The notes beneath the pieces were generated by a model. The model did no database searches. It saw only the letters and a program-made list of their open reading frames with translations, and was not told the DNA's origin. This document shows, in pieces, positions 39,801-46,099 of a stretch of 64,000 nucleotides of DNA. This DNA is from Nemopilema nomurai. Taxonomy: Eukaryota; Cnidaria; Scyphozoa; Rhizostomeae; Rhizostomatidae. Every line of letters starts with the position of its first letter. Positions within the stretch are counted from its first letter, which is position 1. The translations under genes were made by a program, and so were the position numbers. Location: the NCBI GenBank assembly GCA_003864495.1, contig ML133387.1, forward strand, positions 2,548,781-2,612,780, given 5' to 3'.

Positions 39801-42800
39801 CGAAACTCTATCACTTGACGAAATTGAAATTACTGTTAGACGATCTCAATGAATTTCTTTGGTTAATGGAAATACATTTACAATCTTGTCTTTTGCTATC
39901 TGGCTTGGTGGGTAGTGTGAAAGGTGAAACGTTATTTGCGCAATGTGGATTAATCTTCCGTCCCACATGGAGATACGGGTGTCATCTTAAACAATCAATT
40001 TAAGTATATCAATTTTACACCAAACGGGTAGCTATACAAGTAACAATTGTCTTTCAGTTTAATGTTCTGACTGGTGGGGTGAAATCGGGTCAAAGGACTT
40101 GCATTCAGCAGAGGTTAGAGAAGTTGTCAAATGCACCAATCCGTCAAACGCAGGAACATCTTGAAAAATAATTTAGAGCACCAAGGCTATAACATATACT
40201 CCTATAGGTACCTTTGAAGGTCACTGTACCTTTAATCGATAATCTGCTGTTTAGGGTGGTCATTTAATAAAGGCCTTCGTTAGCACCTTAGGGCTTGTTA
40301 TTTAATCCATCTGCTTGCGGCGTGCAGAAAACATCCTAATGAACGTACATGTGCGTCCCGAGTTGAAAATGACTCAAGAAATGTTGCAACACAGCTCGGT
40401 GTGAAAAGTGGAGCCTGAAGGCTTAGTAAAAAACGCAAGATAAAAGGATATAAGTAAATCGTCTGTTGTGGTCCTTAATTTGACCAAACCACATTCTAAA
40501 AAACATTCTGGCTGGCCTTTGCACATCATAAAAAATGACACTTTATCTTGGGCCAATGCCTTGCTTATAGATGCTGCTGAAAGAGATAAATAAATCATCA
40601 TCTGAATAGGCGTTCAAACGCGTCAGGCAGGGATAAACAATAAATTCCCTAAACCACTACAGGTGGAGCTCCAATTTGTGACATTCACCGTTAAAAGCCT
40701 CCATTTGTGCTTCTAACCGGTGCAAGCAATGTTAGATCATTTTCTCCCGGTTTCATCTTTTCGTTCCTTTGTCCTTTAAACAAAATTTTCTTCTCCTCTC
40801 ACTTTTATTCATATTAAAAGATTAGACAGTGGAAACAAGTCAAATTTGATTGCATCTAACTTCAAGATCACATTGCTGAGCTACTAGACAAACCGCCTTT
40901 GAAAACTGTTTTTAACTCTTGGCCCTCGTCTTAACTCTTTAACGCGTTATTATTGTGTTGTTGCTGTTGTTTGCTTTCATCTTGATGAGATGCACAAAAA
41001 ATCAAAGATTCGACTATCACAAGTAAAAATGGCTGTTCGCGGGCAAAAATGAAAGCCCTTTCGTATAGTTGCTACTGTAGTGAAGAGATTGAATCGACGC
41101 AATATTTGCAGTTTTAAAGATACTATTAGTTTAAAAAACACTGCAAGTAAACATGTGGATCCAGTATCACGTGGGCGGTTAGTATTTACGGAAAAACCGC
41201 TTCTCATTTACAAAGTGGCAAATGTATTTGTGACTTAGTTCCGTTCGAGTAAAAACTTGGACCAAATCCAAGAATGGGCTTTCCAAATGCTTTTTATTAC
41301 GAAAGGTTCTTCTCGGGCACATCTGCAAGATGAAAAGCATTAGAAATAATCCTCAAATATTTTTGAACGGATATTGAGGTTCTTTTTGACCAGACTGGAT
41401 TAATGGGCATCCAATTAAGGATCTCTTTACATGTTTGTATAGAACCCGTCAGCCTGCAGGGTTAAGACGCATGACAAAGTTGGGTGATGCGTGGACACGG
41501 CGATTCAAGTGGCATTGTGGCAACCAATAGAAGAAGGTGACGTCACAATGTAGCCTTTCTAGCCTTGGTCATCGGGTTAATTATTAGCTGCAGTCCCTTT
41601 CCTTTGAGGTAAGGTAGTGGTGGTCCTTGGGGTTCAGGCGGAGGCTTGGGGAAGAGGCTGCTGCCTCTGATTAGACGGGTCATCTTGATCCTACCAAGCC
41701 ACTCCACTGCAACCACCACCATTGAGTCAGTTTGGTTCGCCCTGTCTCAACCCAGCTTCCCTTCATTCGCAGTCAAAGCTTTTTAGTCGTCTGCTTCTTT
41801 GTGGATAAATATAGCAATTTATTGACTACGATCGGGTCCAATAAATGTGATATTTATTAGGGGCATGCGGCCATCAGAAAATTTGGGATATAGATTATTC
41901 ATAAAAATGTCAATTTGGGAATCCCGCGCTGCCTCGCGTTTATCTTGCACAGACATAACCAGCCTTCGTGCACGGAAGTGTTAAGAATCTATTACTAAGA
42001 CTCTTTATGACTGATACATTGTCACTCGCTTTGCAGACATGGCACTGAACCAGATCTCTGCAATGTGAGAGTCTCATATTATTGTCTCTTATGTCAGTTC
42101 ATATGGGAACGGAGAGTTTCTCGAAGCCGGAGCAAATCCTTCAAAGAATGCACCAGCTTGTAGCCGTCTATATGAGCTGCGTTTAATCTTAACAAAAGAC
42201 CAGACCTCAAAGCCATCTGACAACGTTCCAAGTAGCAACTTATCATTCGGCTTTTGTCTCCTTATTAAACCATTTCAATTTACAATTCTTGTTACCACCG
42301 ACGTCCATTCTCAGAGATAATGCCCAAATTTGCAGCAGGTAATAAAGAGTACCTTCTCGCCATCTGAAACAATATCGAACCGCATAGATGGCAATTTGAT
42401 TGAACTGACGTTTGCCCACAAATGTATTCAAGCAATGTCCGCTCATATTATTAGCAGAAACATAATCAAAGAACAGTAGTAAGCTTCAACTGTGATGGAA
42501 AACTATTCGACACTCGCTGACTGTCATTTATTCACTGTCTTGACCCCTTATCTCAACCGAGTCACAAGTGCCGAGCTTTTGACATTCTGTTGCCCACCAT
42601 TGGTCAATGCCCCATTCTCATCAAAAAGCCACTTATGAAAATAGGTCAGTAGGGGCAATCCCCACCAAATCACTGTTCGAAAGGCCATTATCACGAATCG
42701 CAAATTGGAAGTGAATTGAAATAACTAATATGACGAAGGCCTGACTTTTGAAGAACATTTGCAAACAAAAAATCGTTTCCAATTTCCAGTAACAACACAG

Positions 42801-45800
42801 ACCAGTTGCTACAGTTCCAACGGTTCCATTACGTCATTACACAAATTTCTAACTTCTCAACCAGAGTGATAAATGTTGCTTGAAATAAAACACGAAATTC
42901 GGTCACCTCCTTGAGTTAAACCCCTCTTTAGGGCTGAGCTTCGTTCTTAAAAGTTTCCAAATCTCATTTAGTGGAGTTTCATAATTGTCGGGAAAATGAT
43001 TATCCAGAATGGCCTTGGTTGCCTCTTTTTATTTCTAGTTACATGCATTATCATTCGAATCGCACATAGCTCATTGAACTTTTGTAACGAAAAACATTCA
43101 CAATATCCACAAAGAGCCAACTTTTTCTAAAACTTGGGTTTTTCAGTTGTACTTCTATTAAGCGTGTTCTCTCGCCTCTAGGGTGGGGGATATGCGATTT
43201 GTAATCCAGTTGCCGTTCATTCAATATCAGTTCCCTATACAACGTGCATTTACATTTGTTTAAGCTCCACAAAAATGAGTAACTGTTTAACTTCAAGATT
43301 CACAATTAGAAATAAAACATGCTTTGTTTTCCAAGTGCATGCAGAGAGAAATGAATATTGATCGTGTGGTCCAAATATTTTGGAGTTTAGCTATTGATGT
43401 AGTATTGTTGTTTCTTTAATCCCTGGTGCTTAGAGATAACAATTAGAGAAGACTGGTCCTATGACTTGTTCTTAGAGATAACAATCTTTGTTACGATTCC
43501 CACAAAAAAGAGGGGCTACCAAATCCGCTTCACAGTTTTAAGTGTGTGTTGGTTTTGGGAGTAGGATTTCTTTGGGTTCGTTGCAGATTGAGCTCTCAAG
43601 GGGTGAGGGGTTTTCACTTCTTCTAAAAATTGGGCTGATCAATTGTTCGATTATTGTAGGTCATAATATTTTAGGTGCTAGGAGTGCTTGATGTGTAATA
43701 CAAACCTTAAGTTGTGTAACAAACATAAAGTCTGAAGGCAACAAAACATTTCAAAAGGTGTACCAACTGAGACATGGTGTTGCTTGACAGACCTAATTTG
43801 CGTTCTGCCTTATTTAAGGTTTGTTCAATGCACAATGATGCTTGTCTACTTTTCAGCTCCTCTGGTAAAGTGATGAATTATGCAAACCAAAACACTTTCA
43901 CGCTCGCTCGATTGGAACAAGCCGTGGTCCGAATGACACGGCCACGAAGACATTTGCAGACGAGGGTCCACCACAAAAACAGGTGACGAAGAGGGGCTTA
44001 TCGTCCAAAAGTACATTGATATGATTAGATAATTTATTATTTCTCATTGTTGCAACTCAAGTCAAGCTTCGTAACTAATGGATTTACAATCTGGTTCAAG
44101 TGCCGATGACACTAAAAACCAACGAAAACATAGGATGAGTGAATCATGGCGGATACAAGGACCTACCTCTTGGTAATAACGCCCTTCCCTTAATCAACAA
44201 AAGTGCCCAAATCGCAAAGCTGTTCTTTACTACCTACTGGCATTGAAATTTGGCATTCATGAAATTAACAGACATCTAGCTCCTTTTCATTTTGTAAAAG
44301 ATGGTACTTAACTGCGTAGGTGTCTCCGTGCCTAGCGGGGTCTAACTCTAATTTCATCTAATTTGATGTTCTGTTAAAGAAAGCTCAAGAAAAGTACTTG
44401 GATTCAAAGATGTATGCTGTCTTTGTTAAAAGCCTACAATAAGAAATTTAACACGATGACAATTTAATTAGCCAGTGCATTATCCAAATCAATCGCTCAA
44501 TATCATTATTCTCTCGAGAGCAATTGCTCTTTTACTACAACATTAAAATAGAATGAAAATGGGTATCTGGACTTGATTGCTTTTGTTGTTGCTGATGTGA
44601 TAAGAAACAACCCTATCTCCAAAACGCCATTAAAGCGTTACTTCAACTATGACACAGGGATTGTTTTTTTTCAAACGCTCTTCACACGCTTTCAACGATA
44701 AATTTCTTCAAATTGAATTTGTGGACATGACTAGGGGTCATTAACTCCTTTACGGGTTGGCTTATAGTTATAGACCGTCCCGGACCCTAACAAACTTCGA
44801 TCCCTTGAAGGGCAGAAATATGATATACGACCAAATTATTGGTTTAATGAACTGGCTTCTCCTTGATTAGTTTTGACCTCGTCTTGGTTCGTGGAGACAT
44901 CCAAAAACTGTTTGCAATTTCAGAACATCTAGATATAAACTTTTTGTAGAAAGGTGGGTTTAACAATTGAGAAACCATAGCATATTTATATTGTTGTAAA
45001 CTACAAGAATCGTGCAATGTTCTTATATAAATGAAAATAAATTACACACGAAAACGTTGAAAATGCGATTGGAAAAGAATTCATTATCCAGAAAGCAGTG
45101 ACCACGGTGATTTTATTGCAGATAAAGTTCGTTAATTGAAATGAGCGACCATTGTCACAGTTTCTACATGACTCGAGCCACGTTTGTGGTTTACCTACTA
45201 AAAGATGAATAACCAATATTTCCTCGATTTGAACCTTTGAAAGAGGCAGCTCGGATATTTTGACTTAATGGCGCTTCGACGATGAGAAAGGTGAGACGCG
45301 TCAAAAGGCAACTGAATGGCGAAATCTGTGTTATAACCCAAGAAGAATTTATCTCGTCTAACGTGCTGCGGTTCCCCTCAATTCATATGCATTTTCAATT
45401 ATTTCTCATATCGGATTGAATCTCAGCTTATGATACAGAATTTCCCAAGGAATGAAAACATTTCATCTTGAAACGAGACGCCTAGCTAAACATGAATGAG
45501 CAATCGACGACTTTCCAAATAGAGGTTACACCGATACCTTGGCCTGAACCGATCTCTACTACTTTTGCACCAAGATTCCCGATACCCAGCTAAATTTTGT
45601 TTAACGATAAACTAACCCCATCAACTATCTCCCATTTATCCATAGTACAGAAAACTCGGGGGATTTCTCAAATCTCGGATGAGGGTCTCCACAGTAGAAA
45701 TCAAAGCGAAGCTCCAATCCGGGTAAGGGACAACAATCTATAAACACAGGTTGGCAGTTCAACAACTTGAAGTTGTGCTTTTTAGGACGATGTATTATCG

Positions 45801-45984
45801 ACCAAACTTGAAATGACGATCCTAAGTGTGATTTTAGTTTCCAGAGGCTTGTATTCCCAAACAGGTGGTCTTCTGGAGAGCAATCCCTCCATGTGATCAA
45901 CGAAACAAGAAAACGCTACTCACCAGAGACAGCTAAAATCGCACAAGCCACTAGCACAAGTGAAGTACATGAGCTTCGGTCCAT
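12682..45984 (-). CDS. Adhesion G-protein-coupled receptor with pentraxin/LamG, four FN3, HRM, GAIN/GPS and long tail (whole gene)
   Basis: A surface receptor of the adhesion GPCR (class B2) family; ligand unknown. Thirty-two coding exons were placed from GT..AG signals plus reading phase: join of 45984-45924, 36012-35974, 34600-33905, 31550-31365, 30848-30747, 30358-30255, 28243-28045, 27378-27112, 26721-26452, 25800-25681, 25474-25365, 25132-24968, 24704-24636, 24159-24042, 23639-23517, 23006-22940, 22599-22473, 22179-22130, 21639-21507, 21064-20964, 20667-20565, 20090-19934, 19757-19691, 19190-19124, 18543-18455, 17658-17532, 16703-16662, 16083-15886, [phase gap], 14667-13808, 13379-13286, 13161-13106, 12822-12682. 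Approximate residues: signal peptide 1-20, LamG/pentraxin-like 34-265, FN3 at 266-361, 362-462, 463-551 and 552-641, HRM 642-718, GAIN 719-1002, 7TM 1003-1260, tail to about 1,700. Orthology is not assigned. The only phase conflict is at the marked gap, so one small tail exon is probably missing from this model. Confidence 0.93.
13106..13161 (-). CDS. aGPCR exon 31: distal tail (56 bases)
   Basis: A sharp exon: ATCTTTTACAG acceptor, MLEAEIQFSEDSASVFGE, donor GAG|GTATGA. Entry phase 1 and exit phase 0 match the exons on either side. Confidence 0.75.
13286..13379 (-). CDS. aGPCR exon 30: distal tail
   Basis: After CTATCCATTCTCAATGACTAG, a phase-0 exon encodes IGVPKLISVSSIESEPVSPI and INPEDREF, with donor TTCA|GTAAGC leaving in phase 1. 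Its Ser/Glu/Pro style continues the tail, and both junctions agree in phase. Retaining the intron gives a stop (TAG, 13,263). Confidence 0.72.
13808..14667 (-). CDS. aGPCR exon 29: large cytoplasmic tail exon
   Basis: An 860-base exon after a GTGTATTTCAG acceptor encodes about 286 residues rich in Ser, Glu and basic residues: KSEKSEKSHDS, VRRTRMIQFEVEELPKVDVY, an acidic EEATDEEEDVFEAE patch and no membrane segment. It is intrinsically disordered in style, as in long adhesion-GPCR tails. It needs phase 1 on entry, whereas exon 28 leaves in phase 0, so an intermediate exon is missing. At 13,808 a strong donor (CGG|GTAAGT) splices on; reading through instead adds 18 residues to a TGA at 13,751, a possible short isoform. 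Confidence 0.85.
15886..16083 (-). CDS. aGPCR exon 28: helix 8 and proximal Ser-rich tail
   Basis: Begins VRSEYMRLIKCQ, the family's helix-8 region right after TM7, then a basic/Ser-rich stretch with two copies of SLDRSL (...GSLDRSLSHSS... and ...SNSLDRSLLRQ), each preceded by Ser and suitable as basic-directed kinase sites. Acceptor AATTTGTTAG; donor CGCCAG|GTATGC ends in phase 0. Confidence 0.9.
16662..16703 (-). CDS. aGPCR exon 27: end of TM7 (42 bases)
   Basis: Encodes GLFIFIFHCLIDSR, the conserved G-x-x-I-F-x-F-H-C-L ending of TM7. Phase 0 on both sides; acceptor TTTTATCACAG, donor AGG|GTAAGT. Confidence 0.94.
16856..17229. mobile_element. MITE, 374 bp, TA target duplication
   Basis: Terminal inverted repeats GGCTGTGTTTACACGAG (left) and the reverse of GGCTGTGTTTACTCGTGAG (right) bound a non-coding segment, with TA immediately outside both ends (16,854-16,855 and 17,230-17,231). 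Open frames inside are not transposase-like. TA duplication points to a Tc1/mariner-type partner. It lies in an intron between exons 26 and 27 of the receptor. Confidence 0.82.
17532..17658 (-). CDS. aGPCR exon 26: TM6 and start of TM7
   Basis: Encodes LKGCLVLTCLLGVTWLVGVF, the LLG-x-TW-x-x-G TM6 signature, then IAFAYIFTILNALQ of TM7. Acceptor CGCTTCTTGCAG, donor GCAG|GTAACA, phase 0. Confidence 0.95.
18455..18543 (-). CDS. aGPCR exon 25: TM5 end and intracellular loop 3
   Basis: Encodes VNFTVMAFAIQVMAEKRTKG and PDDGTISDV. N-x-x-x-F at the TM5 end and a basic loop are typical. Acceptor GCTCTACAG; the donor GTGTG|GTGCGT gives phase 2 and restores a Trp codon with the next exon (DVWYWLKG). Confidence 0.92.
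18949..19118. repeat. 21-bp minisatellite next to a splice donor
   Basis: About eight copies of a 21-bp unit, AATCACAGAATGAAAATCAAT, with substitutions. The right end (AATCAC) touches the splice donor of the TM5 exon, so copy-number change or slippage could reach positions that affect splicing. A/T and homopolymer-rich. Confidence 0.85.
19124..19190 (-). CDS. aGPCR exon 24: loop 2 cysteine and TM5
   Basis: Encodes CWISRKEGFIWSFVAPVSLA followed by LL: the CW and GFIWSFxxPV signatures of loop 2/TM5. The donor TTG|GTAAGTG (phase 0) is directly followed by a 21-bp minisatellite starting six intronic bases further on. Confidence 0.94.
19691..19757 (-). CDS. aGPCR exon 23: TM4 and extracellular loop 2
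   Basis: Encodes LPAVYVSLLASLKIEHYGNS, the G/A-x-P-A-V TM4 motif and the H-Y-G of loop 2. Acceptor TTCTCTTTAG, donor ATTT|GTAAGC, phase 2 into CWIS. Confidence 0.93.
19934..20090 (-). CDS. aGPCR exon 22: TM3 and start of TM4
   Basis: Encodes IACSVIAVFLHYFFVVAFVW then MAMEGILLY, the highly conserved TM3 signature (C...LHYFF...W-M-x-x-E-G), ending in TM4 at LALCW. The TM3 cysteine should pair with the CWIS cysteine of extracellular loop 2. Acceptor TTTCTTTCAG, donor GG|GTAAGA, phase 1. Confidence 0.95.
20565..20667 (-). CDS. aGPCR exon 21: TM2
   Basis: Encodes LRGPRTTYHRHLVASLILAN then LLFLLGVDKTENE. R-x-x-x-H-x-x-L-x-x-S-L-x-x-A-N is the family's TM2 pattern. Acceptor ATCCTGCAG, donor GAG|GTATGT (phase 0). 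Confidence 0.93.
20964..21064 (-). CDS. aGPCR exon 20: TM1
   Basis: Encodes FSLRIITMVGLTISIIAMFV and AFLTFCCFR, a clear membrane helix followed by the basic first intracellular loop. Acceptor GCCCCAG, donor TTCG|GTACGT, phase 2. Confidence 0.93.
21507..21639 (-). CDS. aGPCR exon 19: GPS autoproteolysis site and tethered agonist
   Basis: Encodes SKSKWLDTGCYVNYT and then CHCYHLTNFAVLM. The GPS cysteines, W, and the HL|T cleavage triad are all present, so autoproteolysis between L985 and T986 is expected, freeing the tethered agonist TNFAVLM. The position before H is Y rather than the common N. Donor GAG|GTGAGC, phase 0, leads straight into TM1. Confidence 0.94.
22130..22179 (-). CDS. aGPCR exon 18: GAIN, first GPS cysteine and tryptophan
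   Basis: A 50-base exon encoding KEKVLNTSCVFWNISR; C-x-F-W-N is the start of the GPS motif. Acceptor TTTTGTCCTTAAG, donor AGAAG|GTATGT (phase 2). Confidence 0.9.
22374..22438. repeat. AAC/CAA trinucleotide microsatellite
   Basis: Interrupted AAC repeats (with AAT and AGC variants) in the intron after GAIN exon 17, about 35 bases from its donor. Simple repeat; no coding role. Confidence 0.85.
22473..22599 (-). CDS. aGPCR exon 17: GAIN subdomain B
   Basis: Encodes KPNLEDNGSKDILNSKVVSA and SPVVLVLPHLQ: the S-x-V-V-x-A strand and the P-V-x-x-x-x-P-H strand of GAIN. Acceptor TTTTCCCCAG, donor ACAG|GTAAGC (phase 0). Confidence 0.9.
22940..23006 (-). CDS. aGPCR exon 16: GAIN subdomain B
   Basis: Encodes RKLTDVVFLAYQNIDQIIG; F-x-x-Y-x-N is the typical GAIN string after the first subdomain B strands. 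Acceptor TTTCGGCAG, donor ACAA|GTGAGT. Starts in phase 1 and ends in phase 2. Confidence 0.87.
23178..23258. promoter_or_regulatory. Pair of full CRE palindromes in an intron
   Basis: TGACGTCA occurs at 23,178-23,185 and 23,251-23,258. The flanks (CTAGTATCAT... and ...ATTCTAGTGC) are partly inverted copies of each other. TGACGTCA is the CREB/ATF consensus. They lie between GAIN exons 15 and 16; function is not shown by the sequence. Confidence 0.35.
23517..23639 (-). CDS. aGPCR exon 15: GAIN subdomain A/B boundary
   Basis: Begins MQIQRVGMPNETLRYKSSD and ends ITLPTEEIVSQK, the beta-strand region that opens subdomain B; the I-x-L-P string is family-like. The donor AAAAAG|GTTTCC is weak for a 5' splice site, but phase continuity with the next exon supports it. 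Confidence 0.82.
24042..24159 (-). CDS. aGPCR exon 14: GAIN subdomain A
   Basis: Encodes AGRSDGATSLFDGLEELAGK and VREAFVTPNV. L-x-x-L-E-x-L-A near the end of subdomain A is common in the family. Acceptor CGTTTTAG, donor GTCG|GTAGGT, phase 1. Confidence 0.87.
24636..24704 (-). CDS. aGPCR exon 13: GAIN subdomain A
   Basis: Encodes PLLDVASNLLNKTVVAAWKD, the S-N-L-L...W pattern seen in GAIN helical subdomains. Sixty-nine bases, phase 0-0; acceptor GTACTGCAG, donor CACAG|GTTAGT. Confidence 0.86.
24968..25132 (-). CDS. aGPCR exon 12: start of GAIN domain
   Basis: Encodes 55 charged, helix-prone residues (VENSSVSAMAVGEQMKKVTV, later YYRRTIHDKLQKESV) as expected for the helical subdomain A of GAIN. 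Phase 0 on both sides, between GTTCTGTTCAG and CAG|GTAAGG. Confidence 0.86.
25365..25474 (-). CDS. aGPCR exon 11: hormone-receptor motif, C-terminal half
   Basis: Continues FASRKC, then AIYDLPNLSDC, completing the HRM cysteine pattern. In typical HRMs a W precedes the P-x-x-x-x-C end; here the equivalent string is YDLPNLSDC. Acceptor TTTTCTTACAG, donor CTG|GTAGGG (phase 0). Confidence 0.88.
25681..25800 (-). CDS. aGPCR exon 10: hormone-receptor motif, N-terminal half
   Basis: Encodes DFCTANSFRDVQWPRLFKYG then VRMCPNGTFG. The WP and CP-x-GTFG strings are hallmarks of the HRM/HormR domain found before GAIN in many adhesion GPCRs. Phase 1 at both ends; donor TTTCG|GTTTGT. Confidence 0.9.
26452..26721 (-). 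CDS. aGPCR exon 9: FN3 domain 4
   Basis: Also one 270-base phase 1-1 exon. Core IDWDRIYVRWAAAQAQHVNY, then LKPLTTYVADIQVIFPWGPG and AAIARTK. It resembles domain 3 closely in its FHWGPGPGL/FPWGPGLRV region, which suggests these two modules arose by tandem exon duplication. Acceptor TTCTTTCAG, donor AAAG|GTTTGA. Confidence 0.9.
27112..27378 (-). CDS. aGPCR exon 8: FN3 domain 3
   Basis: A single 267-base phase 1-1 exon codes one FN3 module, from GVSLPKNFLRTAYLANGRM through NVCWKSVANALYYKLIL (core Trp), LKPKAAYTIDIRPVFHWG and KVHFVTP. Acceptor ATATCCTAG, donor CCCG|GTAATT. A complete phase 1-1 exon per domain is the classic form of a shuffled FN3 module. Confidence 0.9.
28045..28243 (-). CDS. 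aGPCR exon 7: second half of FN3 domain 2
   Basis: Encodes the C-terminal two thirds of an FN3 module: FKASWNVKEQLPGTVEVF, then LSPNTVYVIEVEAVSEMG, with the L-x-P-x-T-x-Y motif, then ALITVNTKG. Starts in phase 0 after CTTTTTTAG and ends in phase 1 (AAAAG|GTAAAT). Confidence 0.9.
30255..30358 (-). CDS. aGPCR exon 6: first half of FN3 domain 2
   Basis: Starts with PNPPKLSPGIRTSTSVEAIF, the Pro-rich FN3 A strand, and ends SIYAYS at a phase-0 donor (TTCG|GTAAGT). It is joined to the next exon across a 2-kb intron. Confidence 0.86.
30747..30848 (-). CDS. aGPCR exon 5: second half of FN3 domain 1
   Basis: Encodes SLTTYQFTINAVIGAGSVKT and the closing strand KEFSCRTTDG. The L-T-x-Y-x-F-x-I-x-A-x-x-x-x-G pattern is the FN3 F-strand tyrosine signature. 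Acceptor TTTCCAG, donor GGAA|GTAAGT. Phase 1 on both ends, agreeing with its neighbours. Confidence 0.86.
31365..31550 (-). CDS. aGPCR exon 4: first half of FN3 domain 1
   Basis: Begins after a TTTTTGCAG acceptor, DPMIDSCKST, and contains the SSVCLSWTLQ strand with the conserved FN3 tryptophan. It ends NFCIGNLG at a phase-1 donor (CTGG|GTAAGT). Together with the next exon it makes about 95 residues, one FN3 module, directly after the LamG domain. Confidence 0.88.
32757..32842 (-). promoter_or_regulatory. Cluster of six GATAA motifs in intron 3
   Basis: Within about 85 bp, TTATC occurs six times on the plus strand (GATAA in gene sense), partly inside a repeated string TTATCATTGCAGTTATCA. GATA-family factors bind WGATAR. 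The region lies between the LamG exon and the first FN3 exon. It could equally be a simple short repeat. Confidence 0.35.
33905..34600 (-). CDS. aGPCR exon 3: pentraxin/laminin-G-like domain
   Basis: A 696-base exon codes one whole concanavalin-like jelly-roll domain of about 230 residues, phase 1 at both ends, which is typical of a shuffled extracellular module. Visible family features include SWNFD near the start, the GLTFSLWLRFRD strand, NTWLHHVVVWNKEKVFVHING, and the closing DNVLFWNRALNDNEATVLF. This pattern matches LamG_3/pentraxin-like domains such as those in ADGRD1 and ADGRG6. Unusual: two RKRR strings at about residues 200-203 and 219-222, in a basic loop between two strands, resemble proprotein convertase sites. 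A CIGDITRC pair could form a small disulfide loop. Confidence 0.92.
35974..36012 (-). CDS. aGPCR exon 2: 39-base linker micro-exon
   Basis: Encodes LELDSDVSIYEN between a CTCTTTAG acceptor and a GAACG|GTAAGT donor, phase 1 on both sides. It fits exactly between the signal peptide exon and the LamG exon. A symmetric phase-1 micro-exon could be skipped without breaking the frame. Confidence 0.85.
36013..45923 (-). other. First intron of the receptor gene, 9.9 kb
   Basis: Phase-1 intron between the signal-peptide exon and a 39-base exon, by far the longest in the gene. It contains a 161-bp MITE at 39,321-39,481, short degenerate repeats with the core CCGGTAATG at about 37,612-37,700, and a G9 run at 37,736-37,744. 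I found no further coding exon: open frames inside lack splice context and recognisable domains. Long first introns often hold enhancers, but none is identified here. Confidence 0.75.
39321..39481. mobile_element. MITE, 161 bp, TAA target duplication (PIF/Harbinger-like)
   Basis: Perfect terminal inverted repeats of about 25 bp, starting AGCCCAATCTCCACTAGGCG, are flanked on both sides by TAA (39,318-39,320 and 39,482-39,484). TAA/TTA duplications are typical of PIF/Harbinger. The interior has CG-rich sub-repeats (GTCGCG, CGACATTTTCCGCC). Perfect repeats imply a recent insertion. It lies in the first intron of the receptor. Confidence 0.9.
45924..45984 (-). CDS. aGPCR exon 1: signal peptide
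   Basis: The ATG at 45,982-45,984 opens a 20-residue hydrophobic leader, MDRSSCTSLVLVACAILAVS, ending in a phase-1 donor (CTG|GTGAGT). It reads as a typical signal peptide for a type of receptor with an extracellular N terminus. I chose this start because the leader joins in phase, through a 39-base exon, to the LamG exon about 11 kb downstream. Confidence 0.85.
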
Positions 45985-46064
45985 GCTCGCTTTCGAAGAA
46001 ATTTCCCAGCTCAATAAATCTCGTCTCGGCCAAGATTAATTCTTTGCTCTGTGTAATCCTAAAC

Positions 46065-46072
46065 ATGCAAAT
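46065..46072. promoter_or_regulatory. Octamer (POU) motif upstream of exon 1
   Basis: A perfect octamer, ATGCAAAT on the plus strand (ATTTGCAT in gene sense), lies about 80 bases upstream of the receptor's start codon, inside or just before the likely 5' UTR. POU-family factors bind this motif. No TATA box was seen at a usual distance. A single 8-mer is weak evidence. Confidence 0.3.
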
Positions 46073-46099
46073 AATGAACGTCTAAAACGAGAATGACAC

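Noticed and set aside
45625..45900. 91-codon minus-strand frame next to exon 1
   Set aside because: Lies in intron 1 directly after a strong donor, with no domain and no acceptor in phase.
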